DNA of 64,000 nt from Schaalia odontolytica (GTDB lineage Bacteria > Actinomycetota > Actinomycetes > Actinomycetales > Actinomycetaceae): positions 744,001 through 808,000 of the forward strand of contig NZ_CP046315.1 of assembly GCF_009730335.1 (NCBI RefSeq). The letters run 5' to 3'. The notes under the pieces were generated by a model. That model saw nothing but the letters and a program-made list of their open reading frames with translations, did no database searches and was not told where the DNA came from. Shown here one piece after another: positions 1-10,858 of the stretch (positions are counted from its first letter, which is position 1; every line of letters starts with the position of its first letter). The translations under genes were made by a program, and so were the position numbers.

Positions 1-202
1 ATGGTCGGTGTATCAAAATTCGTATCTGTTTACCCCCGTTTGCGGGGCCGATGGTCCTAGGTGTCTTCCTCGCGATAGCCGCTCAAGCTGCCCCAGATAA
101 CCGCGGAAAATGGCCGAAAACGACACCGTGTTGAGATCCTTGGCGGGCGGCCTCGTGCCATGGTCCTACGAAGCGGAGGAAAAGCGTCGATATGCTCATG
201 GC

Positions 203-916
203 ATGGCCACTCAAAATGTCGCAACGAAGAAGCGCCGCGCGTGGACCACCAGCGTCTTTATTAAGCAGCTGATGGCTGTCTCGGGCTTCGTTTTCGTTTT
301 CTTCTTGCTGTTCCACTCCTATGGCAACCTCAAGATGTTCCTGGGCGCGGAGGTCTACAACGACTACGCGCACTGGCTGCATGAAGAGGCTTTCGTGCCG
401 ATCTTCCCGCACGGCGGATTCATCTGGGTATTCCGCGCCGCCATGGTGCTGATGCTCATCATCCACCTGTGGGCCGCCGCCTACACCTGGAAGCGTTCGC
501 GTCGCGCTCGCTCCACCCGCTACGTCGTCAAGAAGTCCGTCTCGGACTCCTACGCGGCTCGCACCATGCGTATGAGCGGTGTTCTCATTCTGCTGATCCT
601 GATCTTCCACATCGCTCACTTCACCACCGTGAGCCTGCCCGCGAAGGTCGCGAACTTCGGCGCTGACGTCACCACGCCCTACGCCCGTATGGTTGCTTCC
701 TTCCAGTCGCCGGTCCTGGTGATCCTCTACGCCGTGTTCGTCGGCTGCGCCTGCATCCACGTCTCCCACGGCTTCTGGTCCATGTTCCAGTCGCTCGGGT
801 GGGTGCGCAACGCGACCCGCAAGCCGCTGGTTCTCCTCTCGGGCCTGGTCGGTCTGGTCATCTTCGTGATGTTCATGGCCCCGCCCGTCGCCATCGTCAC
901 CGGCTTGATCCACTGA
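203..916 (+). CDS. sdhC: Succinate dehydrogenase cytochrome b subunit
   Basis: Membrane anchor of complex II, passing electrons between SdhB and menaquinone through haem b. The protein has about five hydrophobic segments and several membrane histidines, as in the single-subunit (type B) SdhC of actinobacteria. Product starts [14 protein letters not shown]. An in-frame ATG at 110 would add 31 residues unlike the family, so 203 is preferred. A GGAGGA at 175-180 is rather far (about 22 nt) from 203, so the start is not certain. It is followed 16 nt later by sdhA and then sdhB, the usual sdhCAB operon. Family assignment is firm; electron-acceptor type is inferred from the family. Confidence 0.9.
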   Translation: MATQNVATKKRRAWTTSVFIKQLMAVSGFVFVFFLLFHSYGNLKMFLGAEVYNDYAHWLHEEAFVPIFPHGGFIWVFRAAMVLMLIIHLWAAAYTWKRSRRARSTRYVVKKSVSDSYAARTMRMSGVLILLILIFHIAHFTTVSLPAKVANFGADVTTPYARMVASFQSPVLVILYAVFVGCACIHVSHGFWSMFQSLGWVRNATRKPLVLLSGLVGLVIFVMFMAPPVAIVTGLIH

Positions 917-932
917 GGAAGGGCACGCAATC

Positions 933-2912
933 ATGACCGATACACTCATCCACGGCCTCTACCGTGAAGGCGAGAAGATCGCCGACACGAAGGCCCCCCA
1001 CGACGTCCCGATCGCGCAGCGCTGGGAACAGCGTAAGTTCAGCGCCGCGCTGGTCAACCCCGCCAACCGCCGTAAGCTGCGCGTCATCATCGTCGGCTCC
1101 GGCCTCGCGGGAGGTGCTGCCGCCGCCTCGCTCGGCGAAATGGGCTACAACGTCGACTGCTTCTTCTACCAGGACTCCGCCCGCCGCGCGCACTCCATCG
1201 CCGCGCAGGGTGGTATCAACGCCGCGAAGAACTACCGCAACGATAACGACTCCGTCTATCGTCTCTTCTACGACACGGTCAAGGGCGGCGACTACCGCGC
1301 TCGTGAGGACAACGTCTACCGCCTCGCCGAGGTCAGCGCCAACATCATCGACCAGTGCGTCGCGCAGGGCGTCCCCTTCGCCCGCGAGTACGGCGGCCTC
1401 CTCGACAACCGCTCCTTCGGTGGCGTGCAGGTGTCCCGTACGTTCTACGCGCGCGGCCAGACGGGTCAGCAGCTGCTGATCGGCGCCTACCAGGCGCTCG
1501 AGCGTCAGGTCGCGGCCGGCACCGTCAAGGAATACGCCCGCCACGAGATGGTCGAGCTCATCGTCGACGAAGGCAAGGCGCGCGGCATCATCGCCCGCGA
1601 CATGTCCACCGGCAAGCTCGAGACCTTCGTCGCCGACGCGGTCGTCCTGGCTACCGGCGGCTATGGCAACGTGTTCTTCCTGTCCACCAACGCGATGGGC
1701 TGCAACGCGACCGCTATCTGGCGTGCGTACCGCAAGGGCGCCTACTTCGGCAACCCCTGCTTCACGCAGATCCACCCCACGTGCATCCCCCAGCACGGCG
1801 ACCAGCAGTCGAAGCTGACCCTCATGTCGGAGTCGCTGCGTAACGACGGCCGTATCTGGGTTCCCAAGCGCGCTGAGGACTGCGAGAAGGACCCGCGTCA
1901 GATCCCCGAAGAGGATCGCGACTACTACCTGGAGCGCATCTACCCCTCCTTCGGTAACCTCGTGCCCCGCGACATCGCGTCGCGTCAGGCCAAGAACATG
2001 TGCGACGAGGGCCGCGGCGTCGGCCCGAAGATCAACGGCGTCGCCCGCGGCGTCTACCTCGACTTCTCCGACGCGATCAACCGTATGGGCCTGGCCGCAG
2101 TGTCCGCCAAGTACGGCAACCTCTTCGACATGTACGAGCGCATCACGGGCGACAACCCCTACGAGGTGCCGATGCGCATCTACCCGGCCGTCCACTACAC
2201 CATGGGTGGCCTGTGGGTTGACTACGACCTCGAGTCGAACCTGCCCGGTCTGTACGTGGCCGGCGAGGCGAACTTCTCCGATCACGGCGCGAACCGCCTG
2301 GGTGCCTCGGCGCTCATGCAGGGCCTGTCGGACGGCTACTTCGTCCTGCCCAACACGATCAACGACTACCTGGCGCACTGCTTCCACCTGCCCAAGCTGG
2401 ACGAGAACTCGCCTTCGGTGAAGGAAGCTCTCGAGTCGGCTCAGGGCCGTATCGACACCCTCATGTCGATCAACGGCACCCGCTCCGTGGACTCGTTCCA
2501 TAAGGAGCTGGGCAAGATCATGTGGGAGTACTGCGGTATGGAGCGTACCGAGGAAGGCCTCAAGAAGGCCATCGGTATGATCCGCGAGCTGCGCGCCGAC
2601 TACTGGAAGAACGTTCGCGTTCCCGGCAAGTCGATCGGTGAACTCAACCAGTCCCTCGAGAAGGCCGGCCGCGTCGCCGACTTTATGGAGCTGGGCGAGC
2701 TCATGTGCATCGACGCGCTGCATCGCGAAGAGTCGTGTGGCGGCCACTTCCGCGCGGAGTCCCAGACTCCCGAGGGCGAGGCCCTGCGTCACGACGACAA
2801 GTTCCTGTACGTGGCGGCTTGGGAATACGCTGGCGAAGGCGAGCCCCCGATCCTCCACAAGGAAGACCTGATTTACAACGACATCGAGCTGAAGCAGCGG
2901 AGCTACAAGTGA
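933..2912 (+). CDS. sdhA: Succinate dehydrogenase flavoprotein subunit
   Basis: Oxidises succinate to fumarate using covalently bound FAD at the cytoplasmic face. The 659-residue product has the dinucleotide motif [17 protein letters not shown] near residues 55-71 and the FAD-attachment region [14 protein letters not shown], with His87 as the expected flavin link. HPTCIP and the C-terminal capping region are also present. Length matches the type-B SdhA/FrdA of actinobacteria. The start has a good ribosome site (GAGGAAGG). Its stop codon overlaps the GTG start of sdhB by 4 nt, implying coupled translation. Fumarate reductase activity cannot be excluded from sequence alone. Confidence 0.96.
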   Translation: MTDTLIHGLYREGEKIADTKAPHDVPIAQRWEQRKFSAALVNPANRRKLRVIIVGSGLAGGAAAASLGEMGYNVDCFFYQDSARRAHSIAAQGGINAAKNYRNDNDSVYRLFYDTVKGGDYRAREDNVYRLAEVSANIIDQCVAQGVPFAREYGGLLDNRSFGGVQVSRTFYARGQTGQQLLIGAYQALERQVAAGTVKEYARHEMVELIVDEGKARGIIARDMSTGKLETFVADAVVLATGGYGNVFFLSTNAMGCNATAIWRAYRKGAYFGNPCFTQIHPTCIPQHGDQQSKLTLMSESLRNDGRIWVPKRAEDCEKDPRQIPEEDRDYYLERIYPSFGNLVPRDIASRQAKNMCDEGRGVGPKINGVARGVYLDFSDAINRMGLAAVSAKYGNLFDMYERITGDNPYEVPMRIYPAVHYTMGGLWVDYDLESNLPGLYVAGEANFSDHGANRLGASALMQGLSDGYFVLPNTINDYLAHCFHLPKLDENSPSVKEALESAQGRIDTLMSINGTRSVDSFHKELGKIMWEYCGMERTEEGLKKAIGMIRELRADYWKNVRVPGKSIGELNQSLEKAGRVADFMELGELMCIDALHREESCGGHFRAESQTPEGEALRHDDKFLYVAAWEYAGEGEPPILHKEDLIYNDIELKQRSYK

Positions 2913-3652
2913 ACCTGACACTGAGGATCTGGCGCCAAAACGGTCCCGAAGACAAGGGCGCAATTCATGAATACCAGGTGAAGGGAATCTCGGAAGAGTC
3001 CTCGTTCCTGGAGATGCTCGACGTCCTGAACGAAGAGCTCTTCGCACGCGGCGAGGAACCCATCGCCTTCGACTCCGACTGCCGCGAGGGCATCTGCGGT
3101 CAGTGTGGCATCGTCATCAACGGTATCGCTCACGGCCCGGAGGTCACCACGACCTGCCAGCTGCACATGCGTTCCTTCAACGATGGTGACGTCATCACGA
3201 TCGAGCCGTGGCGCGCATCGGGCTTCCCGATCATCAAGGACCTCGTGGTCAACCGCAGCGCCCTGGATCGCATCATCCAGGCCGGCGGCTACATCTCCGT
3301 GAACACGGGTGCAGCCCCCGACGCGCACGCGACCCCGGTCCCGAAGCAGGACGCGGATCGCGCGTTCGAGGCCGCTGCGTGCATCGGCTGTGGTGCGTGC
3401 GTGGCTGCCTGCCCGAACGCCTCCGCGATGCTCTTCACCTCGGCGAAGGTCACGCACCTCGGCCTGCTCCCGCAGGGTAAGCCCGAGAACTACAAGCGTG
3501 TCGTCAACATGCTCAACCAGATGGACGAGGAGGGCTTCGGCTCGTGCTCGAACATCGGCGAGTGTGCTGAGGTCTGCCCCAAGCAGATCCCGCTTGACGT
3601 GATCGCAAACCTCAACCGCCAGCTCGGCAAGGCTGCCTTCAAGGGCGTCTGA
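2909..3652 (+). CDS. sdhB: Succinate dehydrogenase iron-sulfur subunit
   Basis: Electron-transfer subunit of complex II. The 247-residue product begins at GTG 2909, inside the sdhA stop (GTGA overlap). The [2Fe-2S] ligands are Cys58, Cys63 and Cys66 in [10 protein letters not shown], with Cys83 as the likely fourth. [12 protein letters not shown] supplies the [4Fe-4S] cysteines and [12 protein letters not shown] the [3Fe-4S] site. An in-frame ORF extends upstream into sdhA, but the family begins at this GTG. A strong hairpin follows at 3673. Confidence 0.95.
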   Translation: MNLTLRIWRQNGPEDKGAIHEYQVKGISEESSFLEMLDVLNEELFARGEEPIAFDSDCREGICGQCGIVINGIAHGPEVTTTCQLHMRSFNDGDVITIEPWRASGFPIIKDLVVNRSALDRIIQAGGYISVNTGAAPDAHATPVPKQDADRAFEAAACIGCGACVAACPNASAMLFTSAKVTHLGLLPQGKPENYKRVVNMLNQMDEEGFGSCSNIGECAEVCPKQIPLDVIANLNRQLGKAAFKGV

Positions 3653-3672
3653 TTCGGATGGAGTGGCCTCGC

Positions 3673-3710
3673 GGAGGGCCCGGCGCGCAGGCGCCGGGCC
3701 CTCCCGCGTT
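3673..3710 (+). terminator. Terminator of sdhCAB
   Basis: A perfect 14-bp stem (GGAGGGCCCGGCGC with its complement, 3673-3686 and 3691-3704) with a GCAG loop, followed by a short CGCGTTTA tail. It lies 20 nt after the sdhB stop. Confidence 0.85.
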
Positions 3711-3855
3711 TATGTGGAGTAAACGTGGTGGCATAGTGATGTTATCGCGGTGCGATGACGCGGCGAGACAGCCGCCGTAGCGCACGCAAAATGCGCATGA
3801 CGGTGCGGTTGGCGTCGTATCATGGAGGCATCATTGGCTCAGAGAGGAGCACGCC

Positions 3856-4092
3856 ATGCAATTTGATGAAACCGGTCCGAACACGCATACGCGCCGCTAC
3901 TGGGTCAGCGCGACCGTCGGCATCACGGCGATGATCGCCTTCGCGATTCTGTCGATCCTCCTGCTCCTGGGTATGCTCTTTGGCTCCCCCCAGATCAAGC
4001 CGATCGCCGATTCGCTGTTCCCCTGGAGCCTGCTGGTCTTCGCGGTTGCGGGTGTCTCGATGTTCATCGCGAACGCGCGTTCTCGCGATTAG
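3856..4092 (+). CDS. Small two-helix membrane protein, unknown function
   Basis: A 78-residue protein with two hydrophobic stretches (about 20-42 and 53-72) separated by a short Pro/Lys loop, with a polar N-terminus. AGAGAGGAG sits a suitable distance before the ATG. I do not recognise the family. It stands alone between the sdh terminator and tsaD. Codon use fits the neighbours, so it is probably a real gene. No function is claimed. Confidence 0.7.
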   Translation: MQFDETGPNTHTRRYWVSATVGITAMIAFAILSILLLLGMLFGSPQIKPIADSLFPWSLLVFAVAGVSMFIANARSRD

Positions 4093-4159
4093 ATCGACGC
4101 CGACTGCACGCGACGGACCTGCGCGCCACGCGCGTGCGGCGCCGCCCGCATGGGCAGAT

Positions 4160-4165
4160 TAAACT
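4160..4165 (+). promoter_or_regulatory. -10 element of leaderless tsaD
   Basis: TAAACT ends 6 nt before the GTG at 4172, so transcription would begin at or next to the start codon. No Shine-Dalgarno sequence can fit. No clear -35 is visible. Confidence 0.5.
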
Positions 4166-4171
4166 GGGGGT

Positions 4172-5227
<1,056 letters not shown>

Positions 5228-5242
5228 GAGCGGCGCGCGGGC

Positions 5243-6817
5243 CTAGCGTAGGCCGTCCATGAAGCTCTGCGCGATCGAGCTCCATGAGGTGTAGAAGCCG
5301 CCCGCCATGTTGGCGGCAATGCCGACGAGGAGCGCGGCGCTTACCGTGGCCGCCCCGAGGGACATCAGACGCGCTAGGTAGCCGAGTGCCCGGAGCGCGG
5401 GGCGCGGCACAGAGGTGAACAGGCCCGAGCGCTGCGCGCGGTGACGTGCCCGGTGTCGATGATCGGCATGGTCGTCGGTGTCGCCCTCGTGACGGCGCAG
5501 CTGCCAGCGCGGCGCGATAAGCCACGTGAGCGCGAGCGAGACGAGCACTCCGGCGATCAGGAGCGCGAGCGTCAGGTACCCGTTCGGGGCGGTCGGCCGG
5601 ACCTCGTGGGTCACGGTTGTCACCGGTACAATGGATGCGCTGGCCTCGGAGGACTGTGCGGTCGCCGCCGTCGAAGTGGCGCCGACGGCCCGGGAGACCC
5701 GGTCGGAGGACCCCCACCACGCCAGCATTGTCGGAATGTGCTCGCGCCACAGCGGGCCCGCGTGCCCGCCGCTCGGGGGAACGTCCGTGGTGACGCTGTC
5801 GGGTTCCTTGACGGCTGAGGCCATCTTGAGAGCGGTGTACGCGCCCCCAACGGCGTCGTCGCCGGCGGCCATCGCGTAGATGCGCATCCCGTCGGGGGTG
5901 CGATTAGCCAGCATGGTTGACAGCGTGTTGTCAGCCAGGTACTGCTCGCCCTGGTTGGTCATCTGCCCCTCGATCTGAGTGTCGTAACCGGACAGCGAGG
6001 CGGCGGCACCGTAGGTTTCGGGCGTGCGCAGGGCCGTCCAGATCGCGCAGTAGGCGCCGGCGGAGAAACCCCCGATCATCCAGGCGTCTCGATGAGACGT
6101 CGTATTGGGGAAGTTGTGTCGAATCATCGCGGGGACGTCGTGGGATACCCACGTGTAGACGGCGGGGCGCCCCTCGATGTCGGCACAGTCGTGGGCTTCT
6201 TCGTCGACGTTGAGGGAGGGGCCGACGACGATTGTCGGCGGGATGATCCCCTCGTCGATGGCGTTGTTCAGGGCTTCCTGCACCTGCGCGCCCTGCATGG
6301 TGCCGTCGGGGCCGCCAGGGTAGCCGTGGAGAAGCTCAATGACCGCATAGGTCTTGCCGTCATTGGGGGAGTAGTCGCGTGGGGTGATAACGAAGACGGG
6401 CTGGGTGATCCCGCTTGACGGGCCGGTCCAGGTGGTCTGGAGCATGCCGTCCTCGGTCTTCGTGAAGGTCGCGTCCAATTCGGATACGGCAGCGGACTGC
6501 GCGTTGACGTCGGCCTCGCCGCCGGACTGAGCGGTCGTTCCTACGACGGATAACAGGGCGAGTTTCGCTAGATCACCGCTGGTTTTCACAAGGCCGAGCG
6601 AGCGATTGAAAACGAGAGCCCCCGCGGAAGCGATAAGGAACGTGGGCACGAGGAGGATGACCGCGCGTCCCAGCCAACGCCTCGCGCGTCCCGGGCAGCG
6701 CGACGGGGCCGAGCGCGCAAGCAGAGAAGCCCCAGCCAATAGAGACAGAATCGCCAGGACGGCGACTACCGCGAGGGTCTTGAGTGAGGTGAGGGGGATG
6801 TTTCCCAGGGCACTCAT
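5243..6817 (-). CDS. Membrane-anchored alpha/beta-hydrolase (esterase-D-like), candidate aminoacyl-PG hydrolase
   Basis: A 524-residue membrane protein. Two hydrophobic segments (about 12-34 and 50-70) precede an extracytoplasmic alpha/beta-hydrolase domain of about 120-370. ELLHGYPGG forms the oxyanion region and GGFSAGAY carries the nucleophile Ser252; a Gly-His near 350 (PSGGHAG) is the likely catalytic His. Two more hydrophobic segments lie near the C-terminus. The fold resembles the putative-esterase/mycolyltransferase family. Its ATG overlaps the stop of the MprF-like gene (ATGA, 6814-6817), so the two are translationally coupled. A role in hydrolysing aminoacyl-phosphatidylglycerol is inferred from that pairing. 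Confidence 0.75.
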   Translation of the reverse strand: MSALGNIPLTSLKTLAVVAVLAILSLLAGASLLARSAPSRCPGRARRWLGRAVILLVPTFLIASAGALVFNRSLGLVKTSGDLAKLALLSVVGTTAQSGGEADVNAQSAAVSELDATFTKTEDGMLQTTWTGPSSGITQPVFVITPRDYSPNDGKTYAVIELLHGYPGGPDGTMQGAQVQEALNNAIDEGIIPPTIVVGPSLNVDEEAHDCADIEGRPAVYTWVSHDVPAMIRHNFPNTTSHRDAWMIGGFSAGAYCAIWTALRTPETYGAAASLSGYDTQIEGQMTNQGEQYLADNTLSTMLANRTPDGMRIYAMAAGDDAVGGAYTALKMASAVKEPDSVTTDVPPSGGHAGPLWREHIPTMLAWWGSSDRVSRAVGATSTAATAQSSEASASIVPVTTVTHEVRPTAPNGYLTLALLIAGVLVSLALTWLIAPRWQLRRHEGDTDDHADHRHRARHRAQRSGLFTSVPRPALRALGYLARLMSLGAATVSAALLVGIAANMAGGFYTSWSSIAQSFMDGLR

Positions 6818-9477
6818 CGGTGCTCCTTTCCGCTCCCATCGGACGAGGCCGTGGCAGCGAGTGCGTCCGCAGCGGATGTGCTTTCCCGCGAGGTCGCTCG
6901 GGTCGATCGCAGGTCACCGACCCCCTTCGCGGCGAGCTTGGCGAGGCCTCCGGCGACCGAGGCGACGAGCGTGAGGGTCTGCGCGGGGGATACGTGGGGC
7001 ACGTAGGCATGCGAGATGGCCAGTCCGACCGTCGCAAGGGAGGCCGGATCCGGCACCGCCAGGTACAGGGACTGCGTGCGGGGCTTGAACTTGCGCTTGA
7101 ACGCGTGCAGCGAGGTGAAGCCGTAGAGCGGCTCCATGATGGCGGCCAGCGCGTCGGTGAGGGGGCCAAAGGCCGAGGTGTCATCGGCCGAGCGCGACAG
7201 GGGAGCACCCGACAGAGACAGGATCTCCAACCCCTCTTCCTGCGCTGCCAGGGCGGCCTTGCCGATGAGGAACTCGATCGCGGGACGCCACCCGGTTGTA
7301 CGCCGACGCATGACGTCCAGGGTCAGGCCGACGACTGTTCCGTCACGGTAGATTGGCAACCACGAGGTCACGGCGTGGATCGTCGATTCCTCATCGATGG
7401 CGACCAGGATGCGCGTCTCGGGGACAGCGAGTTCGGGTACACCGCCGAGCGTAAAGCCCATCTCAGGTAGGGCCTTGTCATCGCTCCACGTATCGGAGAT
7501 GACGGTGATCTGATCGCGCCAGCCCGCCGGGCACTCCTCCCAGGTGGTCCACACGGCCTCAACGCCCTCGCGGGTTGCGTGGTTCATGGCGGTGCGCACG
7601 TCCTGGTAGGCCTTGCCCTTGAAAGCGAGCTCGGGCAGGTCCAGCAGTGACTCTTCGGCGACCTGCATGATCGTCCAGCCCTCCTCGCGCGCGGCCTGCG
7701 CGAGCTCCTCGTGGACCGAGTAGAGCGCGGGTGTCAGGCCCGAGTCGGACGCGAAGGCTGAGAACAGCGCGATCGCCTCGGAGGCCTTGCCCGGCTCGTA
7801 CGCCAGGTCTGTGACCGTCAGCGCGACGCCGCCCGACCCGCGGTAGGCGACCCCGGCCTCGCCGGTAGGGGACACCCACACCTGGTTCCCCTCCCAGGTC
7901 TGCATCCATCCGAGGGTGCCCGCTCCGTGGGCGCGCAGGAGAGGGGTGAGGCTCTCGAGCGGGGAGGACAGCGGGATACGGGGCCGGGCGAGCAGCGCGC
8001 TCAGGATGATGGCGAGGGTGCCGCCCCAGGCGACGAGGGGCACCCACAGGACGGGTGCCTCGGCGAAGAGAGTCATCGGAACCAAGGACGGCTCGAAGAT
8101 CGAGGCGGTCGCAGTGGGGAGCAGCGCGAGGGTGTAGTCGTGGAGGATCTGCAGGGGAGTCGCGTTGCCGGTGACGGTCAGGTCGTCGCCGGAGTTGAGG
8201 GCTTCAAGGGGGACGAACGAGTCGCTCGTGAGGAACCCGAGGACGAGGACCGCGCCCGCGCAGCCGACCATGAGGAGCAGCCAGCGCCGCAGCAGGGTCG
8301 AGGTCGTGGAGGGCTCCGCGTGAATCGTGAAGGAGCGGCGCACCCACCACGTGATGATGCATAGGGCAGCGTTGAGGATCACCGGAACGAGAAGGAGCGA
8401 GGCTGTGGTGACGAGCTCGGGCCTGGCCATCCCGTTCTCGTCGGCGCCCTGGGCGAGAGCAACACCCGTCGCAGCGACTGTTGACAGGCCGAGGATCAGC
8501 TGGAGAATGAGAGTGCCGAAGTAGGCGGCGCGCCTGCCCTTGCGCAGCCCGTAGGCGAAGATCAGCTGGAGCGTGATCGGGGCCAGACACAGGAGAGTTG
8601 TGATGACACCCGTACGCCCCTCAAGCCACCACGCGGGGCCCAGCGACCAGCGCATCTGAGCGAGCGGTCCCTCGGGGGCCGAAGAAACAACTGTCAGCGC
8701 CGCAGCGCAGGCCCAGCACAGGGCGGCGACGGAGGCGAGCTGACGTCCGATCGTAATGTCGTTTCCGGAATCGCTGCGTGCGCCGCGAACCCCAGCCAGG
8801 CGCGCGGCGACCATGCCCGCGAGGAGTGACCACACGCGCGCATACGAGATCGCAGATCCCAGGATCGCGGCCGACAGGATGAGGATTCCGATGAGGAGGA
8901 AACGGGCGCGCCAGCGCCAGTGAGAGGCCAGTGACTGCGCTGCGGCGCCCACGAGGGCGACGAGGATGAGGCTCGTGCCCCACAGGCTCCCCGCATCGAT
9001 CGTCTGCCCCCACGTGGAGAACACCCTGGTGAGCAGGGGGAGTGTCAACCAGGTGGCAGCGACGCCGACGACCTGGCCGGAGGCAGCTGCGGCCACCCAT
9101 GCGCGTGTGCCCAGGTGTCGCTCCGCAGCACCGCCCGCAATGATCATCGTGACGATGCCGAGCACGGCGGTGGCGATGAAGTTTCCGGGCACCGCGCCGA
9201 CGGAGGAGAGAACCGACCACCAATGGGGGCTGGACGGGTCGGCCTCGAGGGCCGTGAATTGATCGCGCCACACCCAGTAGGTCGCCGACACGATCGTCAG
9301 GGCGACCGTAAGGACGGCGGTAGCTGGGCATCGTGACAGCCAGCGGATGGTGAGGTGGGCCAGCGAGGAAAGCAATAGCCACACAGTCTGCAGGGTTGCC
9401 CCGACGGGGGAAGCGATCCTGACCAGCGCGGATGGTGCGCCCTCGGATTCCGGTGACTGTGTTGCTTCCTGCACCAC
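6814..9477 (-). CDS. MprF-like aminoacyl-phosphatidylglycerol synthase (DUF2156)
   Basis: An 887-residue protein. The N-terminal half holds many hydrophobic segments, including an early part resembling rhomboid-type membrane proteins. The C-terminal part (about 525-830) is a DUF2156 / MprF catalytic domain: HGAGTLGWMQTWEGNQ, AYRGSGG, a KGKAYQDVRTAMNHA segment and YGFTSLHAFKRKFKPR near its end. In known homologues this domain moves Lys or Ala from aminoacyl-tRNA to phosphatidylglycerol and reduces susceptibility to cationic peptides. Start is GTG GTG at 9477 with AGAGGA upstream. Three 11-bp-spaced CTGAAAG repeats lie in the promoter. The transferred amino acid cannot be told from sequence. 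Confidence 0.8.
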   Translation of the reverse strand: MVQEATQSPESEGAPSALVRIASPVGATLQTVWLLLSSLAHLTIRWLSRCPATAVLTVALTIVSATYWVWRDQFTALEADPSSPHWWSVLSSVGAVPGNFIATAVLGIVTMIIAGGAAERHLGTRAWVAAAASGQVVGVAATWLTLPLLTRVFSTWGQTIDAGSLWGTSLILVALVGAAAQSLASHWRWRARFLLIGILILSAAILGSAISYARVWSLLAGMVAARLAGVRGARSDSGNDITIGRQLASVAALCWACAAALTVVSSAPEGPLAQMRWSLGPAWWLEGRTGVITTLLCLAPITLQLIFAYGLRKGRRAAYFGTLILQLILGLSTVAATGVALAQGADENGMARPELVTTASLLLVPVILNAALCIITWWVRRSFTIHAEPSTTSTLLRRWLLLMVGCAGAVLVLGFLTSDSFVPLEALNSGDDLTVTGNATPLQILHDYTLALLPTATASIFEPSLVPMTLFAEAPVLWVPLVAWGGTLAIILSALLARPRIPLSSPLESLTPLLRAHGAGTLGWMQTWEGNQVWVSPTGEAGVAYRGSGGVALTVTDLAYEPGKASEAIALFSAFASDSGLTPALYSVHEELAQAAREEGWTIMQVAEESLLDLPELAFKGKAYQDVRTAMNHATREGVEAVWTTWEECPAGWRDQITVISDTWSDDKALPEMGFTLGGVPELAVPETRILVAIDEESTIHAVTSWLPIYRDGTVVGLTLDVMRRRTTGWRPAIEFLIGKAALAAQEEGLEILSLSGAPLSRSADDTSAFGPLTDALAAIMEPLYGFTSLHAFKRKFKPRTQSLYLAVPDPASLATVGLAISHAYVPHVSPAQTLTLVASVAGGLAKLAAKGVGDLRSTRATSRESTSAADALAATASSDGSGKEHR

Positions 9478-9517
9478 GGGCGAGTGTCCTCTCAGCGTCA
9501 GTTGTCGAGCTACATCA

Positions 9518-9562
9518 AGGATACGGCGGCATTCTGAAAGTCAGCTGAAAGCAATCTGAAAG
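9518..9562 (-). promoter_or_regulatory. Promoter with three phased CTGAAAG repeats (activator site)
   Basis: On the plus strand CTGAAAG occurs at 9534-9540, 9545-9551 and 9556-9562, exactly 11 bp apart. For the reverse gene a -10 TATCCT lies at 9523-9518, and the repeats cover the -35 position, where no good -35 is seen. This is the usual geometry of an OmpR/PhoB-class activator site; the regulator is not in the window. Confidence 0.55.
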
Positions 9563-9578
9563 AGTATGAGAATGGCGA

Positions 9579-9612
9579 CAGTGCCCCGCACCGGTGAAGA
9601 TGCGGGGCACTG
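9579..9612 (-). terminator. Terminator of the carboxylate-amine ligase gene
   Basis: A 12-bp perfect stem CAGTGCCCCGCA / TGCGGGGCACTG (9579-9590, 9601-9612) with a 10-nt loop, 12 nt past the reverse-strand stop and followed on that strand by a T-rich run. Confidence 0.75.
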
Positions 9613-9623
9613 CTGCGACGGAG

Positions 9624-10793
9624 TCAGACGTTCAGGGTTGCGAACTCGGCGAGAGCCAGGGGGCGCCCCGCGCTCATCTCCGCGCGCATGAGGTCCACGA
9701 CTGCGTCGAGGCCCTGGCCGGGTCGCGCGGCTGCCGCAACGGCCCGCTGGCGCTCGTAGGAGGCGCCGATCGTCAGGATCGTCTCCAGGCCTGCGAACTC
9801 GCGCGTACAGTTCAGGTCGGTGGCCACGGGGGCCAGCTCTTCCTTCAGTCGCGCGATGCCATCGCGCGCGTTCTCGGTCGTGCCGTCGCGCGAGATGATG
9901 AGGGTCGCGTCCATGCCGTATCGCGCCGAGCGCCACTTGTTCTCGGCGACGAACCAATCCGGCAGGGAGGGAAGCGGCTCGCCCGCGTCGTACAAGCGCG
10001 AGAAGTGCTCGACGAGGACGTGGGTGAAGGCCGCGAAGGTGGCGACCTCGGTCGCGTTCGTCGCAGCGTCGTACACGCGGTTCTCGATCGTGCCGAAGGT
10101 CGGAGAGGGGCGGATGTCCCAGCGGACCTCGTCGAAGCCCTCGATGACGCCCGTGCGGATCATGTCATCCGTGTAGGCCTCGAGATCCTCCCACGTTGCG
10201 AACTGGCGCGGGATGCCGGCGGTGGGCAGCTGCTGGAAGACCATCGCGCGGTTGGACGCGTAGCCCGTGTCTTCGCCCGCCCAGAAGGGGGAGGACGCAG
10301 AGATAGCCTGCAGGTGGCCCAGGTGGGCGGTGAGGGCGGCCTGGATCGGGAGGATCTTCGCTCGGTCTTCGACGCCGACGTGCACGTGGACGCCGTACAG
10401 AAGCATCTGGTGTCCCCAGTAGGCGGTGCGCTCCACCAGCTGTGTGTAGCGCTCCGAGTCTGTGACGCGCTGGCGGCCCGGGCGCGCGAAGGGGTGTGTA
10501 CCGGCGGTGGCCAAGTCGATGCGCAGGTCCGAGGCCAGGGGGGTCAGGTAGTCGACGCAGTCCATCAGGTCGGCCATGCACTCGGCGACGGTTGAACGCG
10601 GCTTGGAGACGACCTCGATCGTGTTCAGCAGCATCTCGCGGTGGACGCCCGGGTCGAGCTTCCCGTCGGTCGTGGCGCGGTCAATGATCGCGTCCGCGCT
10701 CTGACGCAGGTCGTGGGAGTCGCGGTCGACGAGCTGGAGCTCCCACTCGACACCGATCGTGGAACGCTGGGAGGAACCGAAGGGCAAAGACAT
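9624..10793 (-). CDS. Carboxylate-amine ligase, YbdK/GCS2 family
   Basis: A 389-residue ATP-dependent carboxylate-amine ligase of the glutamate-cysteine ligase type 2 family. Family features are TIGVEWELQLVD near the N-terminus, LNTIEVVS, the GVHVHVGV segment and FGTIENRVYDAAT, with metal-binding Glu/His residues. ATG 10793 is chosen because GAAAGGATTGAC lies just upstream; an in-frame start at 10820 lacks one. Weak glutamate-cysteine ligase activity is known for some members, so a role in low-molecular-weight thiol synthesis is possible, but the substrate is uncertain. Confidence 0.85.
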   Translation of the reverse strand: MSLPFGSSQRSTIGVEWELQLVDRDSHDLRQSADAIIDRATTDGKLDPGVHREMLLNTIEVVSKPRSTVAECMADLMDCVDYLTPLASDLRIDLATAGTHPFARPGRQRVTDSERYTQLVERTAYWGHQMLLYGVHVHVGVEDRAKILPIQAALTAHLGHLQAISASSPFWAGEDTGYASNRAMVFQQLPTAGIPRQFATWEDLEAYTDDMIRTGVIEGFDEVRWDIRPSPTFGTIENRVYDAATNATEVATFAAFTHVLVEHFSRLYDAGEPLPSLPDWFVAENKWRSARYGMDATLIISRDGTTENARDGIARLKEELAPVATDLNCTREFAGLETILTIGASYERQRAVAAAARPGQGLDAVVDLMRAEMSAGRPLALAEFATLNV

Positions 10794-10858
10794 GTCAATC
10801 CTTTCGCTTGCTTCCTCCATTGTGGCAGGGCAGCGAGCGGTGTCGGCGGAGAGCTTTC

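Noticed and set aside
34-47. CCCCG-TTTG-CGGGG hairpin at the window start
   Set aside because: Only 5 bp with no T-run, and the upstream gene is outside the window; it could be a terminator or part of the sdh leader, not supportable.
897-3047. 716-residue open frame on the reverse strand opposite sdhA
   Set aside because: It is antisense to a certain gene, has low-complexity Val/Arg/Asp/Leu-rich translation and no domain. Such frames are common opposite high-GC genes.
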